From Anaeramoeba flamelloides (taxonomy: Eukaryota > Metamonada > Anaeramoebidae), in the NCBI GenBank assembly GCA_027625915.1, contig JANTQA010000012.1, positions 14,346,501-14,410,500 of the forward strand: 64,000 bases of DNA, in the 5' to 3' direction. Of the stretch, positions 25,590 to 37,991 are shown piece by piece (position 1 is the first letter of the stretch; each line of letters opens with the position of its first letter). Below the pieces are notes generated by a model. The model made no database searches and was not told where the DNA came from. It worked only from the letters and a program-made list of their open reading frames with translations. Made by a program: the position numbers and the translations under genes.

Positions 25590-25950
25590 AGAAATTGTTT
25601 TTCAAACATTGATATTAGGTTAAAGTTGAGCCCCTCTAAAGATATGAACCCAAACTAAATTAGTTGGTTAATGATACCTCACTATTTGATCGATCAATAT
25701 TTGTTAGTTAAATTTCCAACAAATTTACCCATACATTTTTCTTATCTGCCCATCTCCAAATTTTTTTAAAAAAACCAGTTATAGATTTGTATCGATATTT
25801 TTTTGTTTTTTGTTTTCAAGTATTGTTATTTATAAAAAATTGTTAACATTTCAATTAGTGAATGGTTCTAAATTTGGTATTTCTTCTAGAATCTGTAAAA
25901 TAAGATTTTTTTTTTCAAAAATTGAATTTTGGTGTGTTAAAAATTTTGAA
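25590..25950 (-). mobile_element. Mariner-type MITE, family M3, partial copy
   Basis: This aligns, inverted, with 32153-32490 and 61601-61910. Shared blocks include GGTGTGTTAAAAATTTTGAA, ATTTCAATTAGTGA and TTTGATCGATCAATATT. Only one end is retained. Confidence 0.55.
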
Positions 25951-25984
25951 TTGTCAACTCTTTTTCAAATAAAAAGGGCTCAAA

Positions 25985-26620
25985 AAATTCCAAGAATTAT
26001 TCATAATTGAATCAAATGAATTGTAGTATCATTCTAAAATCCTAGAAACGCTTTAAAACATAAAAAATACTCAACTAAATCTTTAAAACTCATTAAAGCA
26101 AAACAATAAAAATTAAAATTAAATATTTTAAAAATTGGTACGCCCTTTTATTTGAAATGAGAAATCTCATTTTGAAAATTGTAATGAAAAACAATTATAA
26201 ACACAATAAAAACCTTTGAACAAGGTAAATTGAGAAATAATTCTCTACATTTTATTGATAATTCCATATACATCAAACTTTTGTTCTTTAAAGTCCCCTT
26301 TTCAAGTCCAGCCACAATTGATCTGGGTATTTTGTTGGAAATGTGTTTTCTTTATTTCTCTTTTATTTGTTCCATACATAAATCCAATAATGAGTTTTCT
26401 TAATTCCTATTTCTAACTCATTCGAAATCAAACTTAAACTGTTTGCAGTTTTATACACTGTAAGATTATTTCCAAATTGGTTTATTCTTGTTTTTTTTTT
26501 TTTTCCAACTGTTCAATGTACATAAATAAAAAAATAAAAAATGAATAATTAAAATACAAATCACCATAAAGTAATCATCTTATTAACAATCAAATTCGAT
26601 GGTATTGGAGATTTGAGAGG
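25985..26620 (+). repeat. Dispersed 640-bp repeat R1, copy 2
   Basis: Direct copy of 4800-5450. It begins at the broken edge of the M3 fragment, so the two elements may have been joined by insertion or deletion. Confidence 0.6.
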
Positions 26621-27319
26621 CGTACACTTTTGTATTAAAGAATATTTTGGTTTAGATTTAAAATTTTATTATATCCCTTTTGAAAATATCTTAAAATTTT
26701 ATTCTAATAATATATAAAATAAATTATGTTATTTTTAGAAAATTTATTCAAAAATAAAAGCATTTTTCAAAAATTTTGTATTTAAGAAATTATTCGAACT
26801 ATGGTTGTCAACTTGGGAATAATATATTTTAGTATTAGTCTAAAAAAAAAAATATAATTATGAATAAAGATTATTTTTCAAAGTCATTTTTTCATAATAA
26901 TATTATAAATTGGGATTAGAAACTTTTAAATCAAAAATTAACATTTTAGAAACAAACCAAAATTTTCTCTGTGAAATATAGAATAAGAGCTTAATTCATA
27001 AATTTATTCAATTAATTTGAAATTAATTAAATTTGATCAAGACGTCTTAAAGTTGAATTTTTGTTTTACAAAATTATATAATTCAATCTCTTGAAGTTTA
27101 TTTTATAACATTTTATTTTTTTTCAAAACAATAAAATTATGAAATAATTCTACAACTTAACTGGTAATAAAAAAAAATTAATGTCAAAGTTCTAATGACC
27201 AACCTAAAAAAAAAAAAATAATACTAATGAATTTTTAAGAACAATGAATTCGAAAAAAAAAAACAATCAAAAGAAAAAAATAATTAATAATTTATTATTA
27301 AGAATTAATTCAAAATAAA

Positions 27320-30300
27320 TTATTTCTTTTTAGGATTTTTCAATAAATTTTTTTTTTCAAACCATTCAAGAGTGGGCCATCTAACATGAACCTCACCGAA
27401 AAGTTTGCCCATATAAAGCCCCTTTTTCCGAATTGTGGATTCAAAGTATATTGGTTTATTTTTACAGGCGTGCTTTAATGCGACTGAACCTGCGCCGATC
27501 AAAGAAGTTTTATTTTTCACTAAGAAAAAGACGTGTTGCTGTTTTAATAAAATTTTCGAGGTAACGAATGGATATAATTTTGGAATTTCCTTAAAGATTG
27601 GCTCATTTTGCGATTTAATTTCTGTTTTTGATCCAGGCTCTATCATGTTACCAAAAAACTCAATAGATATTGGAAGAGCGGATTGGTCGGAAGAGTTTGT
27701 TTTGTTACCAATATTTGATCCTTTTAAAACGGGGAATTCGATGACGCAAAAGGATCTGGTATCCAAGATATCAAGAGATTTCCAGGGAGGGATCTCAATT
27801 TGAAAAATGGAGGTGACTGGCTTATGGTCGCTTGTATTAAAATCAAAATGGGGCTTGTAGGCCAGCTGCATAATTTTGACTTCGGGCAAGCATTTCCATA
27901 GAATGCGATCACAAAAGGAAGGCGTCCGAAACTTTGTTTTGGAAAATTCGCCAGAATTGTCCCGATCGTATCTGTAAGTGGGCTTCCAGTTTATCTCGCC
28001 CTCTTTGAAACCCTCAAACACCCTTCCAGCTTTCAATTCCTTATTCAATTGGTCGTGCATTAATAAGTTTTGAATTTTGTTTTTTTTAGCTAATTTGACG
28101 CCAAGGTCGTAGGGCAATTCAACTCTGTAGTTGAGATCTCCAAACCAAAACAAATAATGGAATTGTTGCGTAACGTCCAATTCTGAAACGCCAAAATGCA
28201 AGCCCGAAATGATTTCGCGATAATTTTCTGCCCTGATCAAGAGCCGTTCTGTTCTTGCAGCTAGATGGCAGCCTACAAAGCAAAAGCCAATGTCTCGAAT
28301 GTAAAAGCTAATACCAACGCCGCCTTTATTGCCAATGACATGCCCAAGGCCCGTTGCTTCGGTCTGCGTATCAATGGTATGGATTTGGCTTAACAAGGAT
28401 TCTCGCACAAATACATTTAATCGGATCGACAGCAAATTATTTTTGCACAGCAGAATATAGTCTGTCCCTAGGGCCTTGCTAATTGTAATTAGCCAATCAT
28501 TCTCTGTCGAGCCCATCAATTCCCTTTGCTGATAATCGCTTTCTTGCACAGCAAAGGCAAACAAATCAATTTTATGGTCCTTGGGTATAACGTCATCAAA
28601 ATTTTCTGGTGGCGGCGCATCGCCTAAATTCCAAGTGAAGGTAAACACCTTTAATTTTTGCGGTTTCAATAGCGCCAATGTCGCCCTTTTACCTAAAGTC
28701 GAAGTTTTCAAGTCTTCGATTTCATTTATAAATCTTTCCCGTACAACACCAGAGGTGAAATAATATGTGTTAAAATCTAAATCAGTAGATTCCCATTTGA
28801 TTCTTAATTTGTTTCCCTCGCCTACTGTACGTTGGTAAGTAAATAAAGAGGATGATGTATAAACCTTGTGATATTTGACACCTTGCTCAACACTCTGGCT
28901 TTCCTTTTGAATCTCCTTTTCGTTTTCTTTAGGTACAGTGACACTAAGCGAATTGGTTTTTTTATTTTTCTTATTTTGGACCTTTGCTTGCTTTTTGGAA
29001 TACGACTTGACATTTTTTGTCCTCGTCTTCAAATCTCCTTTAATAATACTAACAGTTTTTTTTTTGCGATCAACAATAAAGCATCTTGGCGCGTTCTTTT
29101 TTGCCTTGTAAACCCTTTCGACTTCGAATGATATGATGTCATCATCCTGAAATAATTTCGGCAAGTTAAATGAATTTAATCCTAATTCTGGTAAATTGTT
29201 TTCATTTTTTGAAAATTCTGATAAAATGCTATTTATTTTTTTTAATTATTTATTTAATATTGAGTATTATTTATTTAATATTGAATTTTATCGATTTAAT
29301 AATGATGTTTTCTCAGGAATTTTGTTTGAAAAAAACTGTTGTTAATAACAAAAGTGCTTGGTCTTTGGCGTTTGGTGTTTTTATTTTTAAAGAATTAATT
29401 TCAAATTTTTGTGAATAAAAAATAGTTTTTAATATTTTTTTGAACCAATTTCTTTTTTTTGTTAATTATTCTTTATTTAATTGGTTGTTTGGAATTTTAT
29501 TTTTTTTAATAAATTGGTATGTGTGGTTTATATATCTACATGTATATATGAGTTATTATTTGAGTTTTTTTAATATTTTTTATTTTATTTATTAAAAAAT
29601 GTTTCGAAATTAATTTGTTTTAAATATTTGTGAATATTGATTAATGCAAATTAATAACTATGTTTACAATTAGAATTTAATATATCAAGTGTTTTAATCA
29701 GGATTTCGAGGTTGGTAAATCTAAAAAATTTTTATTCAGTAAGATCTAAGGAAGAAAAAATGAAATTTTTTTCAGAATTTTGTCTATCCTCAAATCTCAA
29801 AATGAAAAAGAGGATTGAAAAAAATGTGCTTTTTGAGAAAATTTCCCTTTATAGGTCAAAATTTAAAACCCTGGCACCTTGTAAAGAATTTCCAAATATT
29901 TTTTTTTATAGTTAAAGGAAGTAAATTAAGAGGGTTTTAAAAATTGTTCTAAAAGGTCAAAACATAGGAAATTTGCATTTTTGATGACGAATCCTTTGCT
30001 ATTTTTTAAAAAAAGGACATATTTGATAAAAAGACACTACAATGGGGTTGGTATTGTATGGAATTCACCAAAACCACCATTTTTAAAAAGAAAGATCATT
30101 TTTTATCGGATGAATCAAGTTAATTTTTTTAAATTTAACAAAAACTGACTATTTTTCCCAAATTTAATTTTCATTAGGTATCGTTGAATGTGAAAAATTC
30201 CTCAAAACCTTTCTCACAACACCCCAATCCAATTTGTTTTGAAACTGACCATTTAATTTTCAGAGAAACAATACAAACAAAAAAATTGTTAAACAAAAAT

Positions 30301-32681
30301 AAACCAAATGTTTTGGGTATTTGGTAGTTGAAGTTCTGTTCAAAAATCAAATAGAGCAAAATACTATATCGTAAAAGAGTTTTTGAGAACTTCAATTTAA
30401 AAATAAGTGAACATAAAAACTAAAAAACAAAGAGAACCCCACATCTTCTTTGTAAGAATTGTATAATTTGTGATTACAGTGGAGCAATTCAAGAAACTCA
30501 ATGATCAAAAATCATAGGCAATGTGATCTTAAAAGTTAGAGTTGTATATTGAAAGTGTTTGAAATGAGAAGAAATTATTTATTTTTTATACTATAAAAAT
30601 CGTTGTTATTTTTCTTTTTCATTTTCGCATGTTTATTAATAAGGGTGTTTGAGTTTATATATCTCAAAATATTTTTTCTGAATTTTTCATTAAAAAAATA
30701 CATAGAAAATATTTTTTTGATCCTAATTGGGGAATATTTTGATTAACCTGACTTTCACGATTTAAATGGAATTGTATCAAAAGCTTTTTAAGGCAACTCG
30801 GCAAATTTCAAACTAAATCCTTAAATTAACAATTCTTTTTTAATGAATTTATTAATCTCATGGCTTACAAAGTTTTTGAATTGGATTGTTTATTAAATGA
30901 GTAAAAACAATTTAATAAATCAAATGGGGTAAAAAAAAAAAATGATAGAATATTTAGAATTTAAAATTTTTATCAAATAGGTATTCTATCTTGTTTAAGT
31001 AAAGGAGTAAATATTAAAATGGTTGGAAGAGAAAGTAATTCTAAAAATTCAAATTAAATATTCAATTTTATTGGCTATATTTTTTTTTTGTCAGTTTTTT
31101 TTGAAGAACAGTAATAAATTATTTTCAAAAAAGCAGGGCAGATTTTATTTTAAAATATCTTTATTAAACTCAATTCTAATGGAATTTTTTAATATATTCA
31201 AAATGGTAATTAACCATTTCTCGATTCTTAATAAAAATCCAATTTTTCTGTTAGTATTATGGCATTACATAATTTAAAAGTTATGAAAATTTTTGATTAC
31301 AGTTTTAATACAATTTGTTTTTTTTGGGAGATATTACTTTAATAAAAGATATCCAAGTTTCAGATCTTAATTTTAGATGATATTTTTTAAAGTTTGAAAA
31401 TTGGTTGTTATTTTTTTTATTTTTGATCTTGGAAAAATTGTTTTCCAAAGATGTTTAATCTTGATACAATTTTGAAGATAATAAAAAAATTATAGCTATA
31501 TTTTCTATGTTTAAAAAATCATTTTTGTCCTTATCATATTATCCAGTTTTTTTTATTGAATTTAGTTGTTACTCGCTTTCTGCTAAAAAAGTCTGTAATT
31601 TTTTTCATTTTTGGGAAAATATTCTTGATGAAATGAATTTTGAAATTTATAAACAATTGATACGGTTTCGATCAGTATTAATGTTCTCTCGTAATTTTCT
31701 ATTACCGTTTTATGAATAGAACTACTTACAAAAATAGGATTGTTTTATGAAATCTTAACAAAAAAATTCATACTTTTTTGAAATTACCTTACTTATTTAA
31801 AGTTAAAACAAATTTTTTTTTTTTTTTTTTTTTTTACGATATTCAATTTTTTTGATGTTAATTGTATTTTGTTTAATTTTTGTGTTTAGGATTAAATCTT
31901 TCTCGTCAAGTCATAACAATGACAATCGTTTTACTTTGTTTTCAGATTCATTTTAGCATAATTTTTTCAAATTTATTCGTAATTAGTTTTCTTTTTTTGA
32001 ATTTTGATGAGGAAGGAGATCAAGTAAGCTCCTTAATAACATGTTTTGGCACCATATTTTTTGAATTGAGAAAATTTATTTCATATTATTCCATCGCAAT
32101 GCATTATAATAATAATAATACATTTAATATCTCTATTTATCATTAATATATAAACCCCAATTCAAAATTTTTAACACACCAAAATTCGATTTGTGAAAAA
32201 AAAAACTTATTTAATCAATTCAAGAAGATTTACCAAATTAGAACCATTCACTAATTGAAATGTTAACACTTATTTATAAATTACAATACTCGCGAAACAA
32301 TAAATAAATAATTATCAATACAAATAAATCATGGGTGTGTTAAAAATTTTGGAGAGAGCAAAACAAAAAAATACATTAGTAAATTTGTTGAAATTCTATT
32401 AGGAATATTGATCGATCAAATGGTTAGATACTACCAACTAATTTTATTTGGGTTCTTCTATTTGGAACAACTTGGCTTTAACCTAATATCAATGGTTGAA
32501 AAAAAATTTTTGATCGAACGAAGCAAATTACGTAATTCAGACAATGAAATGAAAACAAAAACAAAAAGATGAAAAAATGATTTTCAGAATTTTACAAAAA
32601 TCAAAATTATCTCCAATTTCAATGAAATTGTATTATTGTGATTGTTTGGAACGTTTTAGCTGTGTCGAAAATTTTGAATTT

Positions 32682-32719
<38 letters not shown>

Positions 32720-35700
32720 ACTTGAAAAAACTTGTTAATTATAATGCATATTTTTTTAAAATATGCAATAACTTAGAAATCCCATTTTCGTTTATCTTTG
32801 TATTACAAAAAAAATGTAAAAAATTGTTTTTTTTTTTCTGAAATACTAATCTCTTTTTAAACTTTCATTTCTATTTAATTGATTTGTTCTAAATAATTGT
32901 TTTAATGTCTGTTAAATCCTTTTTCTTTTTCCTTTTGTTCTACTTTTTCTTTTTCTTTTACTTTTTCTTTTTCTTTTTCTTTTTGATTTTCATTTTCTGG
33001 AAATTGTGTTGCTTTTTAAAAACATTTTGTCATTAAAAAAGGTAAATGATTCAACAATCTTTTGGATTTAAACATAATTGTTGTGTTTGACAGTTGTTGA
33101 ACAATGTTTCATGAAATTATAATACCAATTAATTTCATAAATCTCTTTTTGACAATAAAAGCAAGGTTAATTAGTTTGAAAATTTTTTGAACAAATGGAA
33201 AAGTTTAACTCAAAAGAGAAAAATAAGATAATAAAATGATAAAACATAAATATTTTCCTGATCAGTTTCTATGAAAGTTTAAAGGATTGCTATTTGTTTA
33301 TTTTATGTTTTTAAGGATGTCAAACCAAAGAATCTTTCTTTAAAAAATTGAACATAACTTTTCTATTTTCCATAATTAAGGTAACTTGATCTTATTGAGA
33401 CAATGTGCATTTTTGACATTGAAGGTAACTGCTATAAAGTGTATTATTTTTTTCAAAAAAAATCAACTACATATGTGCAAAAAGTGATTTCTTAATATTT
33501 TAAGTTTAACAAATGTTTTAAAAAAGCGTGGCATAAAGTTTTCACTCTTATCTATAAAACCTCTACAACTCTTCTTTGAATAAATTTCCTTTCAAAGAAC
33601 ATACCCAAAATCAACTAATTTTACAAATCTTTTTTCTATTGAAGCCAAAAACATTCTTTCTTCATGTTTAATCAAAGCCAAGTTAACAAATATAAAAAAC
33701 GGAAAGCAATACAAAAATTGTTGACATTTTCTTGTATTTACCAGGGGTGTGACCAAAAAAAGTTCTTAAGGGTCGAGTAATTAAAGTCAAAAATAATTTT
33801 ATGAAATAGATTAGAAAAATTTTTGGAATTTTTAATAAAGTTCCTAATATCAATCAAAAACTATATACAAACTATGATGAACGATCTATCTCCAAAAATC
33901 AAAAAATCAAAAAAGGAAATTTTTAGAAAAAACGCCAAAGAGCGACACTAAATTTTCAATTTGAATGGTTATGAAATATAATTTTGAAAACAACTGAGTG
34001 TTAGTTTTGAATTATCGCTCTTGGCTCTTTTTGAGATCTCGAAGTTTTTTTTTTTCATTTTTTTCATGAGTTATTTTCTTTCTCAAGAATTATACAAAAT
34101 CATTACCCTGCCAAATATAGAGAGATACTAAATAACCACAAATTAGATTAAAACGAATTAAATTGATTTTGTATTCTTAAAGAAAACGATTTGTTTTAAA
34201 TAGAAGAAATTTGACCCTTTGGAAATTTCAAATAAGAAACGAGTAATTTTTTTTCAATTTAATCTAAAAATTTGGATTTTTTGAAATTGAGATTACCGTT
34301 CGTGAAAAAAAAGTGAAACAGGGAAAAAAAGCCAAACACTGTTTTTAATTGGGAACCTTAATAGAACCTGAAAATTAAAAGTAAGATCTCTTAATAGAAG
34401 AAACAAATTAACTTCAAAGAATAATCCATTATATTATCTTCAATCAAATCAATATAAACACAATTTAAATCTCTTTGATTATCAAAATCGGATAAAGATT
34501 GATTTTGGAGATCTCAAAAATAGTCAATTTTTTCAACAAATTTTTAATGATAAATCAATCAAACTAAAAACCCTAACCTTAAACTAAAAGACAGTATTAA
34601 AAAAACTGTTATTGTGTTTGAATCCTCCATTTTGTCTTGGTTTGAGAAAATTTTTGTGCCTTAAATTTCGTTACAGTTTGTGCCTTAAAAGTGGAACTGA
34701 CTGTAAAAGAAAAAATTTCTGAAATTAAGGCACAAAATTCAAATTCTAGTAAAATAATTTGTATAAAAAAAAATTCCAAATTTTGTGCCTTAATTTGAGA
34801 TTTTTTTGTTTTTTAAATTTCGCTGAAAGTTTGTGCCTTAAATTTGAAACTGACTGTATTAATTGATCTTACTTTGAATTTTCAGGTTCTATTAAGGTTC
34901 CCAATTAAAAGCCGTGTTGGGCTTTTTTTCCCTGTTTAACTTTTTTTTCACGAATGGTAATCTCAATTTCAAAAAATTCAATTTTTATATTAAATCGAAT
35001 TAAATTGATTGTTTACCTAAAGAAAACAATTTGTTTTAAATTGAAGAAATTTAACCCTTTGGAAATTTAAAATAAAGAAACAAGTATTTTTTTTTTTTCT
35101 AAATTGGAATTTTTTAGAAATAGAGAATGTACTTTTAAACTTTTTTTTGTTAATTGAATTTTTAGATAACGAGATCCTCTCAAGATTTTTTTTGTGAATT
35201 GAATTTTTTTGCAAATGAGGATCTCAAGGGTTTTTTTTTGTTTGTTATTTGAATTTTTGTTATTTAGATATAGGGCAATTTCATAATATCCTTTTTGAGT
35301 CTCAAGTCACTCCTTGAGTATGGAGCAAATACACGGCAAATGACTAGTGCCTTAAAGGTAATTATAAAACAGTTGTCAGACTCATTTGGAACGTTTTTTC
35401 AGAGCTGTGTTTAAAACCTTGTTTCTCGAACTTTTTTATTTCACTTGTGATTTTTTTTTTTTATTTTCATTTTTCGGTTTATTTTTTGATGTGTTTTTGT
35501 TCTTTGTGGATTAAATGAAACAAAATTTTCATTTCTCTTAACTTTGAAAATGTTTTTGGAGTGTTGAAAAGGTATGAAACTTTTGAATTACTTGGTACGG
35601 AGATTTTTGTTGTTTTTTTTTTTTTTTTGGTTGTGGGAATTAAAATGAATTATTATTTAACTAATAATTTGCATTTTTGCAAAGACAAAGAAAACTTTGG

Positions 35701-36337
35701 TTTGATTTTGTTTTCCAATTAACGGTGATACACTTGTTCAAAACTATTTTATTCTCAAAAAGATGATGATTTTTCTTTTTCTATTTTCTCTTTCAAAATA
35801 AGAAAAAAAAAAATTTAAAAATTAAAAATTGGCTTAAAAAACCAAAGAGTGTAATTGTCATTTCAAATAATTGAAAAAAAGAGTATAAGTGTACTTACTG
35901 CCTTGCAAAATAGATCTGATCGCGATGTAAAAAAATTGCCTCGATCCAATCATACATATCTTTTTTGTCAAGAGCCTGGATCAAGTATCGTCGATTTTTG
36001 TCTCGGACATGAATTTCAAAATGAAATTTGTGCACATTCCGAACAGTTATACTGCAGTCTTCAAGATAAATAAAGCCTTTTTGTTTTTTTTTTTTTTGAT
36101 TTTCATAATAAAACAATTTACATTCAGACAATTTGAACCATCTTTTCTTCCACGATTTGTATTTTCTTTTCAAAACAGTTGACGAGTAATATTTGTTTTG
36201 TAATAAGGTTGGGTTGTTGAGTTTGAACCAAAAAAATTCACAAAGATGTTAAAAGAAAAAATTAAAAAAAGAAAAAGTTAAGAATTATACCCTCCTTGTT
36301 TTTTTAACAAACCCTCTTTTGTTGCAAACTCAAACAT
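27320..36337 (-). CDS. PH domain plus SHIP-like inositol polyphosphate 5-phosphatase, proposed three-exon gene, 740 aa
   Basis: The enzyme should remove the 5-phosphate from PtdIns(3,4,5)P3 or related lipids at membranes. Exons: 36291-36337, 35899-36165, 27320-29228. Exons 1-2 give a PH domain: MFEFATKEGLLKKQGG joined to KYKSWKKRWFKL, ending LDKKDMYDWIEAI. The first donor is GTATAA (phase 2) and the second GTAAGT (phase 2). Exon 3 holds a PH-like segment (about 135-290) and the catalytic domain: FTWNLGD (302-308), GNKGGVG (404-410), FWFGDLNYR (465-473), PSFCDRIL (541-548, usual Trp replaced by Phe) and SDHKPV (571-576). Its C2-like tail (about 590-730) resembles SHIP (KLYPFVTS, LLKQQHVFFLVKN, GEVHVRW). 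Joining exon 2 to exon 3 rests on phase (CA|C) and a weak acceptor AAATAG. If wrong, there are two genes, and the TTATTTCAG acceptor at 29147-29155 would open the phosphatase exon. The phosphatase call itself is about 0.95 sure. Confidence 0.75.
30180..30850 (+). repeat. Dispersed repeat R3, copy 1
   Basis: It aligns by eye with about 41240-41870 in the same orientation. Shared blocks include CTCACAACACCCCAATCC-type, AAATGTTTTGGGTATT-type, GCAATGTGATC and AAAAGTTAGAGTTG. There is no visible coding capacity. Confidence 0.5.
32153..32686 (+). mobile_element. Mariner-type MITE, family M3, complete copy
   Basis: The 534-bp element is flanked by TA (32151-32152 and 32687-32688). Its ends are AACCCCAATTCAAAATTTTT and an inverted match AACTAAAATTCAAAATTTTC. 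Other copies: 61601-62150, 25590-25950 (partial) and probably 46815-47370. It has no transposase. A TA microsatellite (32687-32715) grew at the right target site. Confidence 0.7.
34148..35090. repeat. Composite inverted plus direct repeat with M1 MITE fragments
   Basis: Arms at 34270-34388 and 34865-34984 are inverted copies (shared AACCTTAATAGAACCTGAAA and AGATTACCGTTCGTG-type blocks). Outside them, 34148-34252 and about 34993-35085 are direct copies (AAAGAAAACGATTTGTTTTA-type, GACCCTTTGGAAATTT-type). The centre (34630-34856) carries one truncated right end of MITE M1 and a second copy missing its left end. Confidence 0.7.
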
Positions 36338-37365
36338 AAGAAAAGGAAATTTATTTTTCAAGTAAAAAATCAATAAAGTAAAAAACGAAAAAATGTTAGT
36401 TTTGGGATATTTTTTCCCCCAAAAAAGTCTCTGACCAAGTAATTAAAAATAGGAACAAACGTACGAGTTTTTAAATTTGATTCTAAACATTTTTTGAGAT
36501 GTCTGTGATTCAATTAAAAGTTTAGTCTAGCTAAGTTCTGTTAAATGATGAGAGAGGTTTCAATTATTGACCAAAGTAAAGTCGTGGGAAGAATTGGGGT
36601 AAAGCTTGTGTTTTTATTTTGGAAATTTTTTTCAGAATTGATAGTTTCTTCACAATTAAGTTTACAAATTTTCATTTATTGAAGTCAATTGATATCATGT
36701 GTTGGGATTCTTTTCTATTTTAGGAAATAAGTTGAAAACAATTTTTGAAGACAAAACAAAACATCTGACAAGATTGAAAAAAGTTTTATTAAAAATTACA
36801 AAGAAATAATTAAAGATAAAAACTCGAAAATTATATTGGTTGTATTAATTTTCAATACAAAGGTGAAGTTTTCTGTATTGGAGTTGTTGTTTAGAACCAA
36901 TAGATACTGTATAGAATTTCGATTCATGAGAATGAGAATGTTATTCCGTTCAAACTAATTCAAATCAAATAAAATCAGATGTTTGAATTAATTATTTTAT
37001 CTCCTTGTTTCAATTATCGAAAACAAATGTTAACTACGTCATCTAAAGAGTTGGTCAAAAATTTCCTTTTTTTTTTCGTATTTTATCTTTTATTTTGAAT
37101 AAATTGAGTTTTTTCAACTTCAATACACCCTTTGCAAAAGTAAAAAATTAGAAATAATCAGATTATTCAATGTCTGATTGCTTGTTTTTGTTCTTTGAAA
37201 GATAACAAAAAAAAGAAAATATAACACATTAGCTTCGCTGATGAGAGTTTGAAGATCTTGGAAAATCTCAGTGTGTCCTTGCTTGGTTTTTCTTCGTTTT
37301 TGATTTGTCGCAAGATGAATAAGAAGAATAAAAAAGTAATCGTTTGGTAAATCATAAAAAAAAAT
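36338..37365. other. Gap between the PH/5-phosphatase start and the tRNA
   Basis: This region presumably contains the promoter of the PH/5-phosphatase gene. I see no TATA-like motif distinct from the A/T background. Around 37150-37330 the base composition rises, and one minus-strand frame looks mildly coding (see findings), but no gene is called. Confidence 0.5.
37356..37364 (-). terminator. Pol III oligo-T terminator of tRNA-Arg
   Basis: Nine T residues on the minus strand begin two bases after the discriminator base, the standard RNA polymerase III stop. Confidence 0.85.
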
Positions 37366-37437
37366 CGATCCAGGTAGGGCTCGAACCTACGACCTTCTGA
37401 TTAGAAATCAGACGCGCTACCACTGCGCTACAGGACC
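37366..37437 (-). tRNA. tRNA-Arg, anticodon UCU
   Basis: The 72-nt gene folds as a full cloverleaf: acceptor GGTCCTG/CTGGATC, D stem GCGC/GCGC with loop AGTGGTA, anticodon stem TCTGA/TCAGA with loop TTTCTAA (anticodon TCT), variable AGGTC, and T stem GTAGG/CCTAC with loop TTCGAGC. The A box is TAGCGCAGTGG and the B box GGTTCGAGCC. No intron and no encoded CCA. One acceptor position is a T-T mismatch (6:67) and one is G-T. The anticodon arm resembles the yeast tRNA-Arg(UCU), GTCTGACTTCTAATCAGA. It reads AGA, the expected main Arg codon in such an AT-rich genome. Confidence 0.97.
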
Positions 37438-37991
37438 ATACATTAAAATGTCTATTTCAGTATTGTTATATTTAAAATATGTGGTTTACATATCAAGAAT
37501 ATTAACAAAAATTTACTCCATAAACAATTTTCAAACTTATCACAAACAAAACTTTTATATAATAACTTTAACCACCAATAAAAACAAAATCAAAAATTAA
37601 ATACATATCTAAAAAAAATAATTACAATAAATCTTCACAAAAAAACATAAATAATAATTATTATCACAAAATTTCAAAATATATAAAATATAATTACACT
37701 AATAAAAAATACAATATTAACATAACTTATTAGCAATAATTATTCAAATATATAAAAACTACTGTCTACAAAATAATCATTTTGTTGTCTGATAAAACAA
37801 TTATATAAATATATATTGAAAACAATTAACAATTATTAGAGATTCACCAGAGTTTGAAAAATGATAATTGTAAATATATTTTTAAGGTTGATTAATTTAG
37901 TTTTTCAAGTAACATTTAAATAGTCATCATAAGAATCATTGGGCGAATAAAAATTTTCAACTTGTTATAATAAAACAGGGATGGATTATAA

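Larger units (their letters stand above)
24719..27319. other. Intergenic region between LMBD1 and the 5-phosphatase gene
   Basis: It holds a partial M3 MITE (about 25590-25950) immediately followed by repeat R1 copy 2 (25985-26620). The rest is A/T-rich sequence with no recognisable exon. The 66-codon plus-strand frame at 25810-26010 lies inside the MITE and is not a gene. Confidence 0.65.
29229..35898 (-). other. Proposed 6670-bp intron 2 of the PH/5-phosphatase gene
   Basis: The donor GTAAGT (35898-35893) is sound; the acceptor is less certain. Inside are repeat R3 copy 1 (30180-30850), a mariner-type MITE (32153-32686), CTTTTT tandem tracts (about 32925-32985), and an inverted/direct repeat composite with M1 fragments (34148-35090). 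No exon between the two halves was recognised, though a short one could be missed. Confidence 0.5.

Noticed and set aside
27435-29131. Plus-strand frames opposite the phosphatase
   Set aside because: Antisense shadows of a frame with all catalytic 5-phosphatase motifs.
29712-29915. 67-codon plus-strand frame in the phosphatase intron
   Set aside because: No homology recognised, Lys/Phe-rich, no splice context.
31023-32146. Three plus-strand frames of 70-88 codons
   Set aside because: Hydrophobic, Phe/Leu/Ile/Asn composition as expected by chance. The area is repeat-derived (M4/M3-related).
34630-34856. Riboswitch-like or structured RNA in the hairpin block
   Set aside because: The structure is fully explained by palindromic MITE M1 fragments.
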